A DNA stretch of 64,000 bases from SZUA-370 sp034003955 (GTDB taxonomy: Bacteria > Spirochaetota > Spirochaetia > Treponematales > UBA12059): the NCBI GenBank assembly GCA_034003955.1, contig JAVEXO010000011.1, positions 1 through 64,000 on the forward strand, given 5' to 3'. The notes under the pieces were generated by a model. That model searched no databases, was not told where the DNA came from, and was given only the letters and a program-made list of their open reading frames with translations. Of the stretch, positions 27,456 to 35,546 are shown piece by piece (the first letter of the stretch is position 1; each line of letters opens with the position of its first letter). A program made the position numbers and the translations under genes.

Positions 27456-27785
27456 TCAGGCCGGCAGATCCTTAAGAGAGGCAACGGCGGGGAATCGTTC
27501 TGAAAAACCCGTAGACTCTATGGCCAGCCGGGCAACCTCCGATGGAGCGACGACTATGAAGCGCTTGCTTGCGGCTTCGGCATCCTCTATGGCCGCAAGC
27601 AGAACACCTATGCCCGCGCTGGTCATGGAGCTGACACCGGAAAGGTCTACGGCCATGTCCACGCGGCCTGCGTGCCGCATAGTCTTTTCCTGTAGCTCGT
27701 TGAAGGTGTAACTATTGATGGGCCCATGCACCGACAGTATTGTCCATGCACCCCATTCTGAATTCTCTACACTTATACCGGTCAT
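27456..27785 (-). CDS. STAS-domain anti-sigma factor antagonist
   Basis: 109 residues, a single STAS domain (SpoIIAA/RsbV-like). The conserved loop reads DLSGVSSMTSAGIGVLL, where the serine before AGI is the expected phosphorylation site. It is the switch protein phosphorylated by the neighbouring kinase and dephosphorylated by the PP2C phosphatases. Its start overlaps the phosphatase stop by four bases. Confidence 0.92.
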   Translation of the reverse strand: MTGISVENSEWGAWTILSVHGPINSYTFNELQEKTMRHAGRVDMAVDLSGVSSMTSAGIGVLLAAIEDAEAASKRFIVVAPSEVARLAIESTGFSERFPAVASLKDLPA

Positions 27786-29914
27786 CGTTTCTTCTCCTTG
27801 ACGGGGCCATCATAGTCTATGGCTACCACCGTAATATCATCATCCAGGCGACCGCCAGCAAACGAACTGGCAGATTTTACAACAGCGTCAACCGTATCAG
27901 AAGCGCTAGCGTTCTTGTTTTCAGACAGGATGCGCACCAGACGCTCCTTGCCATAGCGCTCGCCCCTGACGCTCTCGGCCTCCACGATACCGTCCGTGCT
28001 TATAAACAGGCGGGAACCAGGAGGCAATATGAGTTTCCTCGTCTTTAGGAAGGGTTCTATATTCTTTACAAAACCGAGCATCTTGCCTTCGCCCTGAGCC
28101 TCCACGACAGCATCCAGGCCGGGAGAGCGGAAGAACATGGCAGGAATCCCGCAGTTCATGAAGTAAATGGAACCCTTATCCAAGGCCAGAAAACAGAACA
28201 TACCGGAGAAGAAGGTGCCACGCGGCAAACGCTCCTTTATGAAGACGTTTATACGCGAGACCAGCTTTATAAAATCCTTCTCTTCCTTGAGAAGGGTGCG
28301 GATCATCGACTTTAGAATGACCATAGACATACTAGCATTGAGTCCCTTGCCGGAAATGTCGCCAACGACGAAGAACCATCGATGCTCCGATATCCTCACC
28401 GAGTCGAACAGGTCTCCTCCAAGGCCGCGGGGAGACTCACACCTGAATGAAACGCTTACACCGGGATGGACAATAGGATCAATCTTCTCCTGTATGGATT
28501 TAACAATCTGGTCAGCCAGGCCAATCTCCGTCTCCACAGTTTCAAGAAGTGACTCGCGGGCAACGTGTCTGGCAAAGTAGGCCACGACAAACAGCTTGCC
28601 GTGGATGGCGTCGAATGACGAGTAGTCGAGGGCATCGTAATCGGCTCCAGAGCTCTTGGGTCCAAAGGCAAAGATGCCTACCACACGTCTGCCTTCCTTG
28701 GCCAGCACCATGGCCTCCGCGCCAAGTGCGTCGAAGAAGGCGAGCAGTGTGGGCTTGATATCGGTGAAGGCCTCGTCGGCAACGACGTCTGTCTTTAATA
28801 CGACCCGCCGATCGAGGGATGCAAGGGCCTCCAGGGCAGGAGAACCTGCAGCCGAAACAAGCTCGTCGTTATCGTCGGGGAAGATGCGTCTTAGGCCGCC
28901 TGAGTCATCCTCTGAAAGCACGGCGAACCATGAACAAGCAAAGGCCGCGACCAAGATGGTAGAGAGCTCTCCTAGAACGGTCTCACGGCCGGCGGACAGG
29001 TCAAGATGGGCAATATCCGCCTCGAGTTCCTCACGTGAGGCCTCGTCATGGCCGGAGCCCAGGCGCCTGCGGGCGTACGAGTCGGCCCAGCGGCCTATTA
29101 CAATAAAGGCGATCGCTGCGAGGCCAATGGACGTGATCCAGGCTGTGCCCCTGAACAGGAATGCTACTCCTACCACAAGCCCTAGTGGTGCCCCGAATAC
29201 AAAGACTATCACCGACCATGACAGGATACCCTTGAGTGCCGTACGAGGCTGGAATACACGAGTAGAGGAAAAGGCATAGGCCGCAGACAGGATCGAAAAA
29301 AGGATACTGGCTGTAGACAAGGGATACACAGCGATAAAACCGGCATTGGGTGCAACTACGCTTAAACCGTATCCCCAAGCCACATGAGCCATCATTCCCA
29401 AAGCCATGACGACCAGGTGCTGTCTATAGACACGGCTCCGTATCAACATGGACCGTACCAGCATGGTGACGGCCGTTATCAGGCCTATGCCGGCTCCTGC
29501 GAGTATCAGAATCTCGTGATAGTCACCCTCGAAACGTATGTACTCTATGCCAAAACGTTTAATGCTTATTAGGTATGCCTCTGTAAAGACCATGAACCAT
29601 ACCGTAGCAGCCGCTATGAGCGACAGTATGATATCAACGCCGAGCATGCGCCTGGCATAGGGGTATCCTATGGCAAGACGCAGGAATGCCAGACCGGCGA
29701 TTATGATGCCGGCTCCTCCACATCGTATCAATATGAGTCCTATATCCTGGTAGTCGCTGGCCATCAGGTAGCCTGTTACCTGGCACAGTGCATAGAGAAT
29801 GCCGCTCATGGCAGCGATGCGGAAAACCGATGCACTCGGGCCACGGCTCTTGACGCTCAAGGTAGCCACCAGGGCAAGGATGACGGCCAGGTAGGTAAAG
29901 AGGGTCAGTCCCAT
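27782..29914 (-). CDS. Membrane SpoIIE-type PP2C phosphatase (large)
   Basis: 710 residues: about seven membrane helices in the first 240 residues, arranged like the histidine-kinase N-terminal 7TM sensor, a GAF-like region about 300-450, then a PP2C/SpoIIE phosphatase domain (about 475-705). Metal-binding acidic residues are visible in RGLGGDLFDSV, FFVVGDISGKGLNASM and STDGIVEAES, with a final DDDITVVAID. It should dephosphorylate the STAS protein encoded next to it in response to a membrane or cytoplasmic signal. Overlaps both neighbours (10 and 4 bases). Confidence 0.92.
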   Translation of the reverse strand: MGLTLFTYLAVILALVATLSVKSRGPSASVFRIAAMSGILYALCQVTGYLMASDYQDIGLILIRCGGAGIIIAGLAFLRLAIGYPYARRMLGVDIILSLIAAATVWFMVFTEAYLISIKRFGIEYIRFEGDYHEILILAGAGIGLITAVTMLVRSMLIRSRVYRQHLVVMALGMMAHVAWGYGLSVVAPNAGFIAVYPLSTASILFSILSAAYAFSSTRVFQPRTALKGILSWSVIVFVFGAPLGLVVGVAFLFRGTAWITSIGLAAIAFIVIGRWADSYARRRLGSGHDEASREELEADIAHLDLSAGRETVLGELSTILVAAFACSWFAVLSEDDSGGLRRIFPDDNDELVSAAGSPALEALASLDRRVVLKTDVVADEAFTDIKPTLLAFFDALGAEAMVLAKEGRRVVGIFAFGPKSSGADYDALDYSSFDAIHGKLFVVAYFARHVARESLLETVETEIGLADQIVKSIQEKIDPIVHPGVSVSFRCESPRGLGGDLFDSVRISEHRWFFVVGDISGKGLNASMSMVILKSMIRTLLKEEKDFIKLVSRINVFIKERLPRGTFFSGMFCFLALDKGSIYFMNCGIPAMFFRSPGLDAVVEAQGEGKMLGFVKNIEPFLKTRKLILPPGSRLFISTDGIVEAESVRGERYGKERLVRILSENKNASASDTVDAVVKSASSFAGGRLDDDITVVAIDYDGPVKEKKR

Positions 29915-31296
29915 AGTCGGCCTACCTTGGCACCCAGTATCGTTATATCGTCGCGAAGCTTCTTGTCTGCAACGTATGTCTCGCCTATCGTCGCGAGCCT
30001 ATCTACAAGATCATCGATACTTATATCCACCGCGCTCCCCATCAGTTTATGGAATTCAGCCGATTGATCGAATGCTACTCCATCGGCGCTCTCAATCTCT
30101 GTAAGGCCATCGGTCGTCAATACGATGACATCGTCGGTGCGAATTTCCATCTCTTCCACATCAACAGTCGTTATGGGAACGAGGCCGACGATGCCACAAT
30201 TAGACGCCAGACGTTTAACGACAGGCCCTTTGACCGTTCTCACGACGACGAACTGTTCAGGCATTGCCGCATTTATGTAACGCAGGCGCTTTGACCCGAC
30301 GTCCACAAGGCCCAGGAACATGACGACGTACTTGTCTTCTAATCCCATGCTGCGAATGGCGTCGTCACAGGCCCGCACCAAGGCGGCAAGATTGGTCTTG
30401 TCGGCGGCAACGCGTATCGTGTTCATGACGATGCCCATGACCAAGGCTGCAGCCAGTCCCTTGCCCGACACATCACCCATAACCAACAGGGTCCTGTCAT
30501 CGTCAATACGCAAGGCGTCGTAGAAGTCACCCGATACGTTTACAAGCGGACGCCAATAAGAGGCCAGGGTAAGCTTTGGTTGCTCGGGCAACATCTCTGG
30601 CAGGAATGTTCTCTGGGTCTCTGCAATTTGTCGCCATTCCTTTGTCAGAGCCGCGATGTCGAATAGCTTGGCAACGGTGAGCACTCGATCGAAGAAGATG
30701 AGCAGTTCTCCGTAGAGCACGCGATACACATCGTAGTCGACATAGGGGCAGACACGGGAGAATACGAAGAAGTAGTAACCCTTGCACAGCACGAAGAAGC
30801 CACGGGCACCTTCATTTGACACGGTAAGGTTAAGCCCATCATCCATGAACACAAGGCCTTCCGATAGTTCTCTATAGTTGCGCTTGAGCATGGGTACAAG
30901 CCCAGGATCCGATGTCTGGGTAGCGGGACTCGAGTAGACAACATCCCAGGTATTACTGCGGATGAGGACGACCGATGCATCCAGCGATCGTTCCAGACTC
31001 TCACGTATGGCCGTTACGAATTCTGGCATGGTAAAGCATGTTCTGATCCGCTCCACAAAATCCAGGACAAGCCTTGATGTTCCTTTGCCTATGATATTGC
31101 GGTATATCCTGTCGTCTAGCCTGGAAAAGATGCCGCGTCGTACCACGAAAAGAATCAGGAAGGCCGCCAGCGCAGAGACGGCGGTACCGACGAGACCCGA
31201 TTGGGCACCAGCCACAAACACGATCAAGGAGAACACCAGAGCGGTGATCACCCATGAGACGGCCGAAGCCGTGGACTTGGCTCTTCGATAGTCCAA
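29905..31296 (-). CDS. Membrane SpoIIE-type PP2C phosphatase (small)
   Basis: 463 residues with two N-terminal membrane helices (about 12-52), a central sensor-like region and a C-terminal PP2C domain (about 235-460; VSGDFYDALRI, LLVMGDVSGKGLAAALVMG, LTTDGLTEIES, DDITILGA). It starts with TTG 31296, with AGGAG eight bases upstream. It heads a cassette of two phosphatases, STAS antagonist and kinase, so two different inputs appear to converge on one switch. An upstream minus-strand TTGACA (31357-31362) may be its -35. Confidence 0.92.
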   Translation of the reverse strand: MDYRRAKSTASAVSWVITALVFSLIVFVAGAQSGLVGTAVSALAAFLILFVVRRGIFSRLDDRIYRNIIGKGTSRLVLDFVERIRTCFTMPEFVTAIRESLERSLDASVVLIRSNTWDVVYSSPATQTSDPGLVPMLKRNYRELSEGLVFMDDGLNLTVSNEGARGFFVLCKGYYFFVFSRVCPYVDYDVYRVLYGELLIFFDRVLTVAKLFDIAALTKEWRQIAETQRTFLPEMLPEQPKLTLASYWRPLVNVSGDFYDALRIDDDRTLLVMGDVSGKGLAAALVMGIVMNTIRVAADKTNLAALVRACDDAIRSMGLEDKYVVMFLGLVDVGSKRLRYINAAMPEQFVVVRTVKGPVVKRLASNCGIVGLVPITTVDVEEMEIRTDDVIVLTTDGLTEIESADGVAFDQSAEFHKLMGSAVDISIDDLVDRLATIGETYVADKKLRDDITILGAKVGRLWD

Positions 31297-31404
31297 AGAA
31301 TCCGCTCCTGCAATTGAAGTTTTGAGGCTCGTATGGTCTCACAGCGGGGAGCTGCTGTCAATCAAAGCATGACGATTCAGGCTCTTTGGCATACAAATTT
31401 TTCT

Positions 31405-32145
31405 CTATTCTATCCATTTTATATAAAATACAATGGGTTTCTCCAGAACCATGGCATCCAGGGCAGGGATAGAGAATCTTGCGACCCGTTTGGAGAGGTC
31501 AAGCGTTACACCATCAGAGGCCTCCAGGATTGTGCCAGGGAACGATGCTGACAGGACGAACAACATACCATCCATGGCAGTGGTGGCTGCCCTGCCCAAG
31601 AGCCCTGAAAGCATGGAGCGGTATTCAGCCGGACTTACAGGATTGTCATACAGGGCAGGAGGCTGAAGCGCCTCTATGAGATCGCCATCGAGACCGGGAA
31701 ACAAGTCAAGCACGGTACTGGCGTTTCCTCTATCCGCCTGCACGCGTATTGATGCCCAGCCTGGACCTCGAGTGTACTGTAATACTGAACCCAGCTCCTG
31801 TTCTGATATCAAGAGCCGCTCTATATCTACAATATCGAGCTTTCCACTATAGGAACGGGGTGTTGGCATGGTGGAGCTGCGCACTAAGGCACCCCTCACA
31901 CGGAGCGATTCTGCTATGGCTTCGGCATTAAACAATGGAGCCGTACCAGAGCCGGAACCCGGAAGCGCCGATGCCACGAACTGCCTCAGTTTTGCATCAA
32001 CCGCCTCTGGAACCTCTAAGCCTAAGCTTATAGCCAGCGACCTGTCCGTTCCAAAACGCATGTCAACTGATGCTCCACACGACAAAAAGGAGCCGGCCAA
32101 CAGCAGGGCAGCCAGGCTTCGGTATATGTTATGATATCTTTCCAT
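31405..32145 (-). CDS. Hypothetical lipoprotein
   Basis: 246 residues from ATG 32145 (AGGAG six bases upstream). Signal peptide with lipobox FLSC (Cys23). The mature part resembles spirochaetal outer-sheath or periplasmic lipoproteins that begin with a beta strand (VDMRFGTDRSLAISLGL), but no family is recognised. A conserved-looking helical pair surrounds SPAEYRSMLSGLLGRAATTA. Divergent from the acyl-CoA ligase gene; no partner is evident. Confidence 0.7.
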   Translation of the reverse strand: MERYHNIYRSLAALLLAGSFLSCGASVDMRFGTDRSLAISLGLEVPEAVDAKLRQFVASALPGSGSGTAPLFNAEAIAESLRVRGALVRSSTMPTPRSYSGKLDIVDIERLLISEQELGSVLQYTRGPGWASIRVQADRGNASTVLDLFPGLDGDLIEALQPPALYDNPVSPAEYRSMLSGLLGRAATTAMDGMLFVLSASFPGTILEASDGVTLDLSKRVARFSIPALDAMVLEKPIVFYIKWIE

Positions 32146-32235
32146 GATTCGCTCCTTGATAAAGGCGGCTCGGCTACACAACAAGGCATTCAGTATACCA
32201 GAGGCCATATTCCAAGACAACGACACAGGCATAGT

Positions 32236-32257
32236 CGTTACACCAGGTTTTGTAACG
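32236..32257. promoter_or_regulatory. Dyad upstream of the acyl-CoA ligase gene (possible operator)
   Basis: CGTTAC, ten bases, GTAACG: a perfect six-base inverted repeat in the divergent region between the lipoprotein and ligase genes. It could bind a dimeric regulator; none is encoded nearby. Confidence 0.35.
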
Positions 32258-32290
32258 ATGACTTTTTAATGCAACCGATTCACATTAACC

Positions 32291-32320
32291 TTGTCTAAGT
32301 CCCTAAGCGTTGGTACGCTT
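32291..32320 (+). promoter_or_regulatory. Candidate promoter with overlapping dyad for the acyl-CoA ligase gene
   Basis: TTGTCT (32291-32296), 17-base spacer and TACGCT (32314-32319), 24 bases before ATG 32344. A perfect dyad AAGCGT-TGGT-ACGCTT (32305-32320) covers the -10 box, an arrangement expected for a repressor operator. Confidence 0.4.
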
Positions 32321-32343
32321 ATCCGATAGTGGAGGATCAAAAT

Positions 32344-34062
32344 ATGGAAGAACGAAAACCATGGAAATTTCTTGACGAGTATAGAGGCACGGTTTTTAGT
32401 GGCGAATGGCCTACGCTACCTGAACTTTTCAGAATCACGGCATCGAGGCATCCCGACAGACCCTGTTTTACCATCTATGAACCCGACAAGACAATGCTTA
32501 CGTATGCAGAGGCTCTTGCCAAGATAGAGAAGCTGGCGGCTTTTCTAGTCTCCGAGGGAGTCAAGAAGGGCGATAAGGTAGCCGTCACGGGCAAGAATTC
32601 GCCTGAGTGGGCCGTGACATACCTGGCTACACTCTTCGCGGGTGCCATCGTCATACCCATAGACTATCAGATAAAGAACGAAGAAATAGAGGCCATCATC
32701 AAGGCCTCCGATGCCAAAATCCTCTTCGTTGATGAAGAAAAATACGACACCCTGGATCCCGCAAAGCTGGGCTTGCGTTCCCGCTGGTCTCTTTCAAAGA
32801 AGAAGCCAGACTATTGCTACGATCTGGCAGCCAAGGGTGAAGTACACGCTCACGAGCAGGCTACAGAATCAGACCTTGCCGCCATCCTGTTTACGAGCGG
32901 CACGACAGGAACCCCCAAGGGCGTAATGCTGACGCATGCAAACCTCGTCTCTGATTGCTTCCTCGCCCAGGGAAACCTGAGTATCTATCCCACCGACGTA
33001 TTCTATGCACTCCTGCCCATCCATCATTCCTACACCATGCTTGCCGTGTTCCTTGAAGCAATTTCAGTTGGTTCTGAAATAGTGTTTGGCCAGAGAATGG
33101 TGACCAAGGCAATACTCAAGGATCTCAAGGAAGCCAAGGTTACCATGCTCCTTGGCGTTCCCATCCTCTTTAACAAGGTGCTAGCCGGCATCATGAAGGG
33201 GCTCAAGGACAAGGGCGCCTTGGTCTACGGTCTGATCAGGTCATTGATGTCAGTATCAGGCTTCATAAAGAAGGCCTTCAACGTCAATCCTGGCAAGAAG
33301 ATGTTCGGTGCCGTACTGGATAAGGCAAGTCTCAAGACCATACGCATCTGCATATCAGGCGGCGGGCCCCTCGATCCTAGCATATTCCGCATGTATAACC
33401 AGCTGGGTATTGATTTTGTCCAGGGCTACGGTCTTACCGAGACGAGCCCCATCATAACCCTCAATCCTACCGAGGCATACAGAGAGACAAGCGTTGGCAA
33501 GGTCATTCCTGGCACCCAGATGAAGATAATAGATCCAGACGATGAAGGCAGAGGCCAGATAGTCGTCAAGGGCCCCATGGTCATGCAGGGCTACTACAAG
33601 AACGAGCAGGCCACGGCCGAGGCGTTCCAGGATGGCTGGCTCCTGACAGGAGACATTGGCTACCTTGACAAGGACAACTACCTCTACCTGACGGGCCGTG
33701 CCAAGAACCTTATAGTCACCGAAGGGGGCAAGAACGTATACCCGGAGGAGATTGAAAACCGATTCCAGTTGTACAGCGAAGTAGAACAGGTGCTTATCAA
33801 AGGCTACGCCATTGCCAGGAAGCAGAACTCCGAAGGCATAGAGGCCTATATCTTCCCCAGCAAGGAGTGGTTTGATCAGGCAAGCGCCAAGTCAGGCAAG
33901 GCCTATGACGCCACCTCGATAGAGGCCCACATGAAAACGGTTGTCGATGCCATCAATGCGTCGATGCTACCCTACCAGCGCATTGACAAGATGACCATAC
34001 TCAAGGAAGCCTTGGAGATGACAACGACAAAGAAGGTTAAGCGCTTCGTAGCCACAGCCTGA
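32344..34062 (+). CDS. Long-chain fatty acid-CoA ligase / AMP-binding synthetase
   Basis: 572 residues. Adenylate-forming enzyme with the P-loop LFTSGTTGTPKGVMLTH (about residue 183), the A5-type motif QGYGLTETSP, the TGD motif in GWLLTGDIGYLDKDN and the hinge GRAKNLIVTEGGKNVYPEE. It activates a fatty acid to acyl-AMP and then to a thioester with CoA or ACP. The lack of clear membrane segments and the overall pattern fit bacterial long-chain acyl-CoA synthetases. ATG 32344 has GGAGG seven bases upstream; an in-frame GTG five codons earlier is less likely. Confidence 0.92.
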   Translation: MEERKPWKFLDEYRGTVFSGEWPTLPELFRITASRHPDRPCFTIYEPDKTMLTYAEALAKIEKLAAFLVSEGVKKGDKVAVTGKNSPEWAVTYLATLFAGAIVIPIDYQIKNEEIEAIIKASDAKILFVDEEKYDTLDPAKLGLRSRWSLSKKKPDYCYDLAAKGEVHAHEQATESDLAAILFTSGTTGTPKGVMLTHANLVSDCFLAQGNLSIYPTDVFYALLPIHHSYTMLAVFLEAISVGSEIVFGQRMVTKAILKDLKEAKVTMLLGVPILFNKVLAGIMKGLKDKGALVYGLIRSLMSVSGFIKKAFNVNPGKKMFGAVLDKASLKTIRICISGGGPLDPSIFRMYNQLGIDFVQGYGLTETSPIITLNPTEAYRETSVGKVIPGTQMKIIDPDDEGRGQIVVKGPMVMQGYYKNEQATAEAFQDGWLLTGDIGYLDKDNYLYLTGRAKNLIVTEGGKNVYPEEIENRFQLYSEVEQVLIKGYAIARKQNSEGIEAYIFPSKEWFDQASAKSGKAYDATSIEAHMKTVVDAINASMLPYQRIDKMTILKEALEMTTTKKVKRFVATA

Positions 34063-34071
34063 CTTTACGTG

Positions 34072-34213
34072 TGAAGGAAGAGAATAAGAGAAGAATAGAT
34101 AAGAAAGAGACAAACAGGCATGGAATAGAGCAAACAAGCCCTCTTCAATGCCTTACTCTTTCTTCACTCTTTCTTCACTCTTTCATTACTCTTTTACTCT
34201 TTTTCTCTTTGTA
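34072..34213. repeat. Purine-rich arm plus ACTCTTTC pyrimidine repeats between convergent genes
   Basis: The gap between the ligase and cyclase genes holds an almost pure purine tract (about 34072-34111, repeated GAAGA/AAGAGA words) and an almost pure pyrimidine tract (about 34153-34213) made of repeated ACTCTTT units, several followed by CTTC. The two tracts are roughly complementary and could form a long imperfect hairpin acting as a bidirectional terminator. Confidence 0.55.
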
Positions 34214-34228
34214 GTCTTATTGTAACAA

Positions 34229-35497
34229 CTATTTTTTGCCGTAGACGCCCTGGGGCTGTGTCTTGCCACGGAAGAGCACCTCACCCATGGGCTGGAAGCC
34301 TGCCTGGTGTTCAAGTGACAGTTGCTTGTAAACAGGCTGGCTTATGAGGAGATCCTGCTTGAACTCACGGCACAGAGAATCAAGTCTGGCGGCGATATTA
34401 ACCGCCTCTCCTACGACACCAATACGCTGAACACCGCTGGCTGCAGAAAGCTCGCCAACCGCTACCTTACCCGCATGTACGCCTATGCCTATGTGCTTGA
34501 CCAGTGGAAGGCGATGCGCGGCGAGGTCTTCCTGCAGATGGGAGAATTCGTACAGAAAATCAAAGGCACAGGCGACGGCTTCGTCTGCCGCGTCCTTCTC
34601 TCCCATAAGGCCAAAGACGACTATGGCTGTATCTCCTACGAACTGCTCTACTATGCCCTTGTGCCTTCGGGCGACGATGTCCCATAGCGCGTAATAACGA
34701 TTGAGCAGGCCTATCGTCGCTCTGGCCCCTTCCTTCTCGGCAATGGGGGTAAAATTCCACAAGTCGGCATAGAGGATGACCACCTCATGGGTCTCGCCAT
34801 CCGATAAAAGCCCACCCTGCTTCATGTCCAGGCTCGGAGGTTCTATGACGGCATATACCTGATCAAGCCTCGTCTTGAGAGAAACCTGCTTAAGCTTGTC
34901 GGCTACCTGGAATGAACCAAACATGAAGGCGCCAAACATGAAGAATACATGCTGCAGGGTCTTGGCGAACTGCATGAAGGCTGGTACGAAGTTGCTGAGT
35001 GACAGACTGGCTATGAGTCCTTCATACCCAAGCTCACCCACATCATAGGCCTTGGTGCTGGTAAGACGCAGATCAAGATAGAAGTAGAAGAAAATGAATG
35101 TAAAGATGGTTCCGAGTGTCAGGAACACCTCGGCGAGCCGTTTGGGCCATTTACTCCTGAACAGGATACTCAAGGCCTGGATGCCGCCAAGGTATATGGC
35201 CGTGGTCCACAGGAAGAAACTGGCCATGTCTATGGGCCTTGGAGGGCCTGATATGACCTGTATCGCCGTAAAGCCCAGAGGCGTCATCAGGGAAAAGAAG
35301 AAACGCGCAAGCGGTCTATGCCCGTATCGGGCCAAAAGGGCAATTTGTACCAGGAGAAAGACTATCAACGATACCAGAGCCGCGCTGCTCGGCCTGATGA
35401 TTGCAGGCGTACTGAACAACAGCAGTATAAAAAAGAGGACAAACTGGCTTGAATAGAGGAAAAACTCCTCTAAATATCGCTTAGGAAGAAATTTCAT
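34229..35497 (-). CDS. Membrane class III adenylate/guanylate cyclase
   Basis: 422 residues: six membrane helices in the first ~200 residues, then a class III nucleotidyl cyclase domain (about 225-420). Metal-binding aspartates are visible in VVILYADLWNFTPIAE and in FVGDTAIVVFG, and HIGIGVHAGKVAVGEL follows. It should form cAMP (or cGMP) at the inner membrane. A cNMP-binding protein gene lies at 41 kb. No Shine-Dalgarno; a -10 box lies 11 bases before the ATG. Confidence 0.9.
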   Translation of the reverse strand: MKFLPKRYLEEFFLYSSQFVLFFILLLFSTPAIIRPSSAALVSLIVFLLVQIALLARYGHRPLARFFFSLMTPLGFTAIQVISGPPRPIDMASFFLWTTAIYLGGIQALSILFRSKWPKRLAEVFLTLGTIFTFIFFYFYLDLRLTSTKAYDVGELGYEGLIASLSLSNFVPAFMQFAKTLQHVFFMFGAFMFGSFQVADKLKQVSLKTRLDQVYAVIEPPSLDMKQGGLLSDGETHEVVILYADLWNFTPIAEKEGARATIGLLNRYYALWDIVARRHKGIVEQFVGDTAIVVFGLMGEKDAADEAVACAFDFLYEFSHLQEDLAAHRLPLVKHIGIGVHAGKVAVGELSAASGVQRIGVVGEAVNIAARLDSLCREFKQDLLISQPVYKQLSLEHQAGFQPMGEVLFRGKTQPQGVYGKK

Positions 35498-35508
35498 GGT
35501 AGCTTGGC

Positions 35509-35537
35509 ATCATATCCGATCACCCTCTTCTTGTCAC
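35509..35537 (-). promoter_or_regulatory. Promoter of the cyclase gene, near-leaderless
   Basis: Minus-strand GTGACA (35532-35537), 17-base spacer and TATGAT (35509-35514), 11 bases before ATG 35497; predicted leader about four bases without ribosome site. Confidence 0.55.
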
Positions 35538-35546
35538 GCCTCATGC

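Noticed and set aside
34153..34213. CRISPR-like array
   Set aside because: Repeat units are 7-11 bases without spacers of constant length; a simple pyrimidine repeat.
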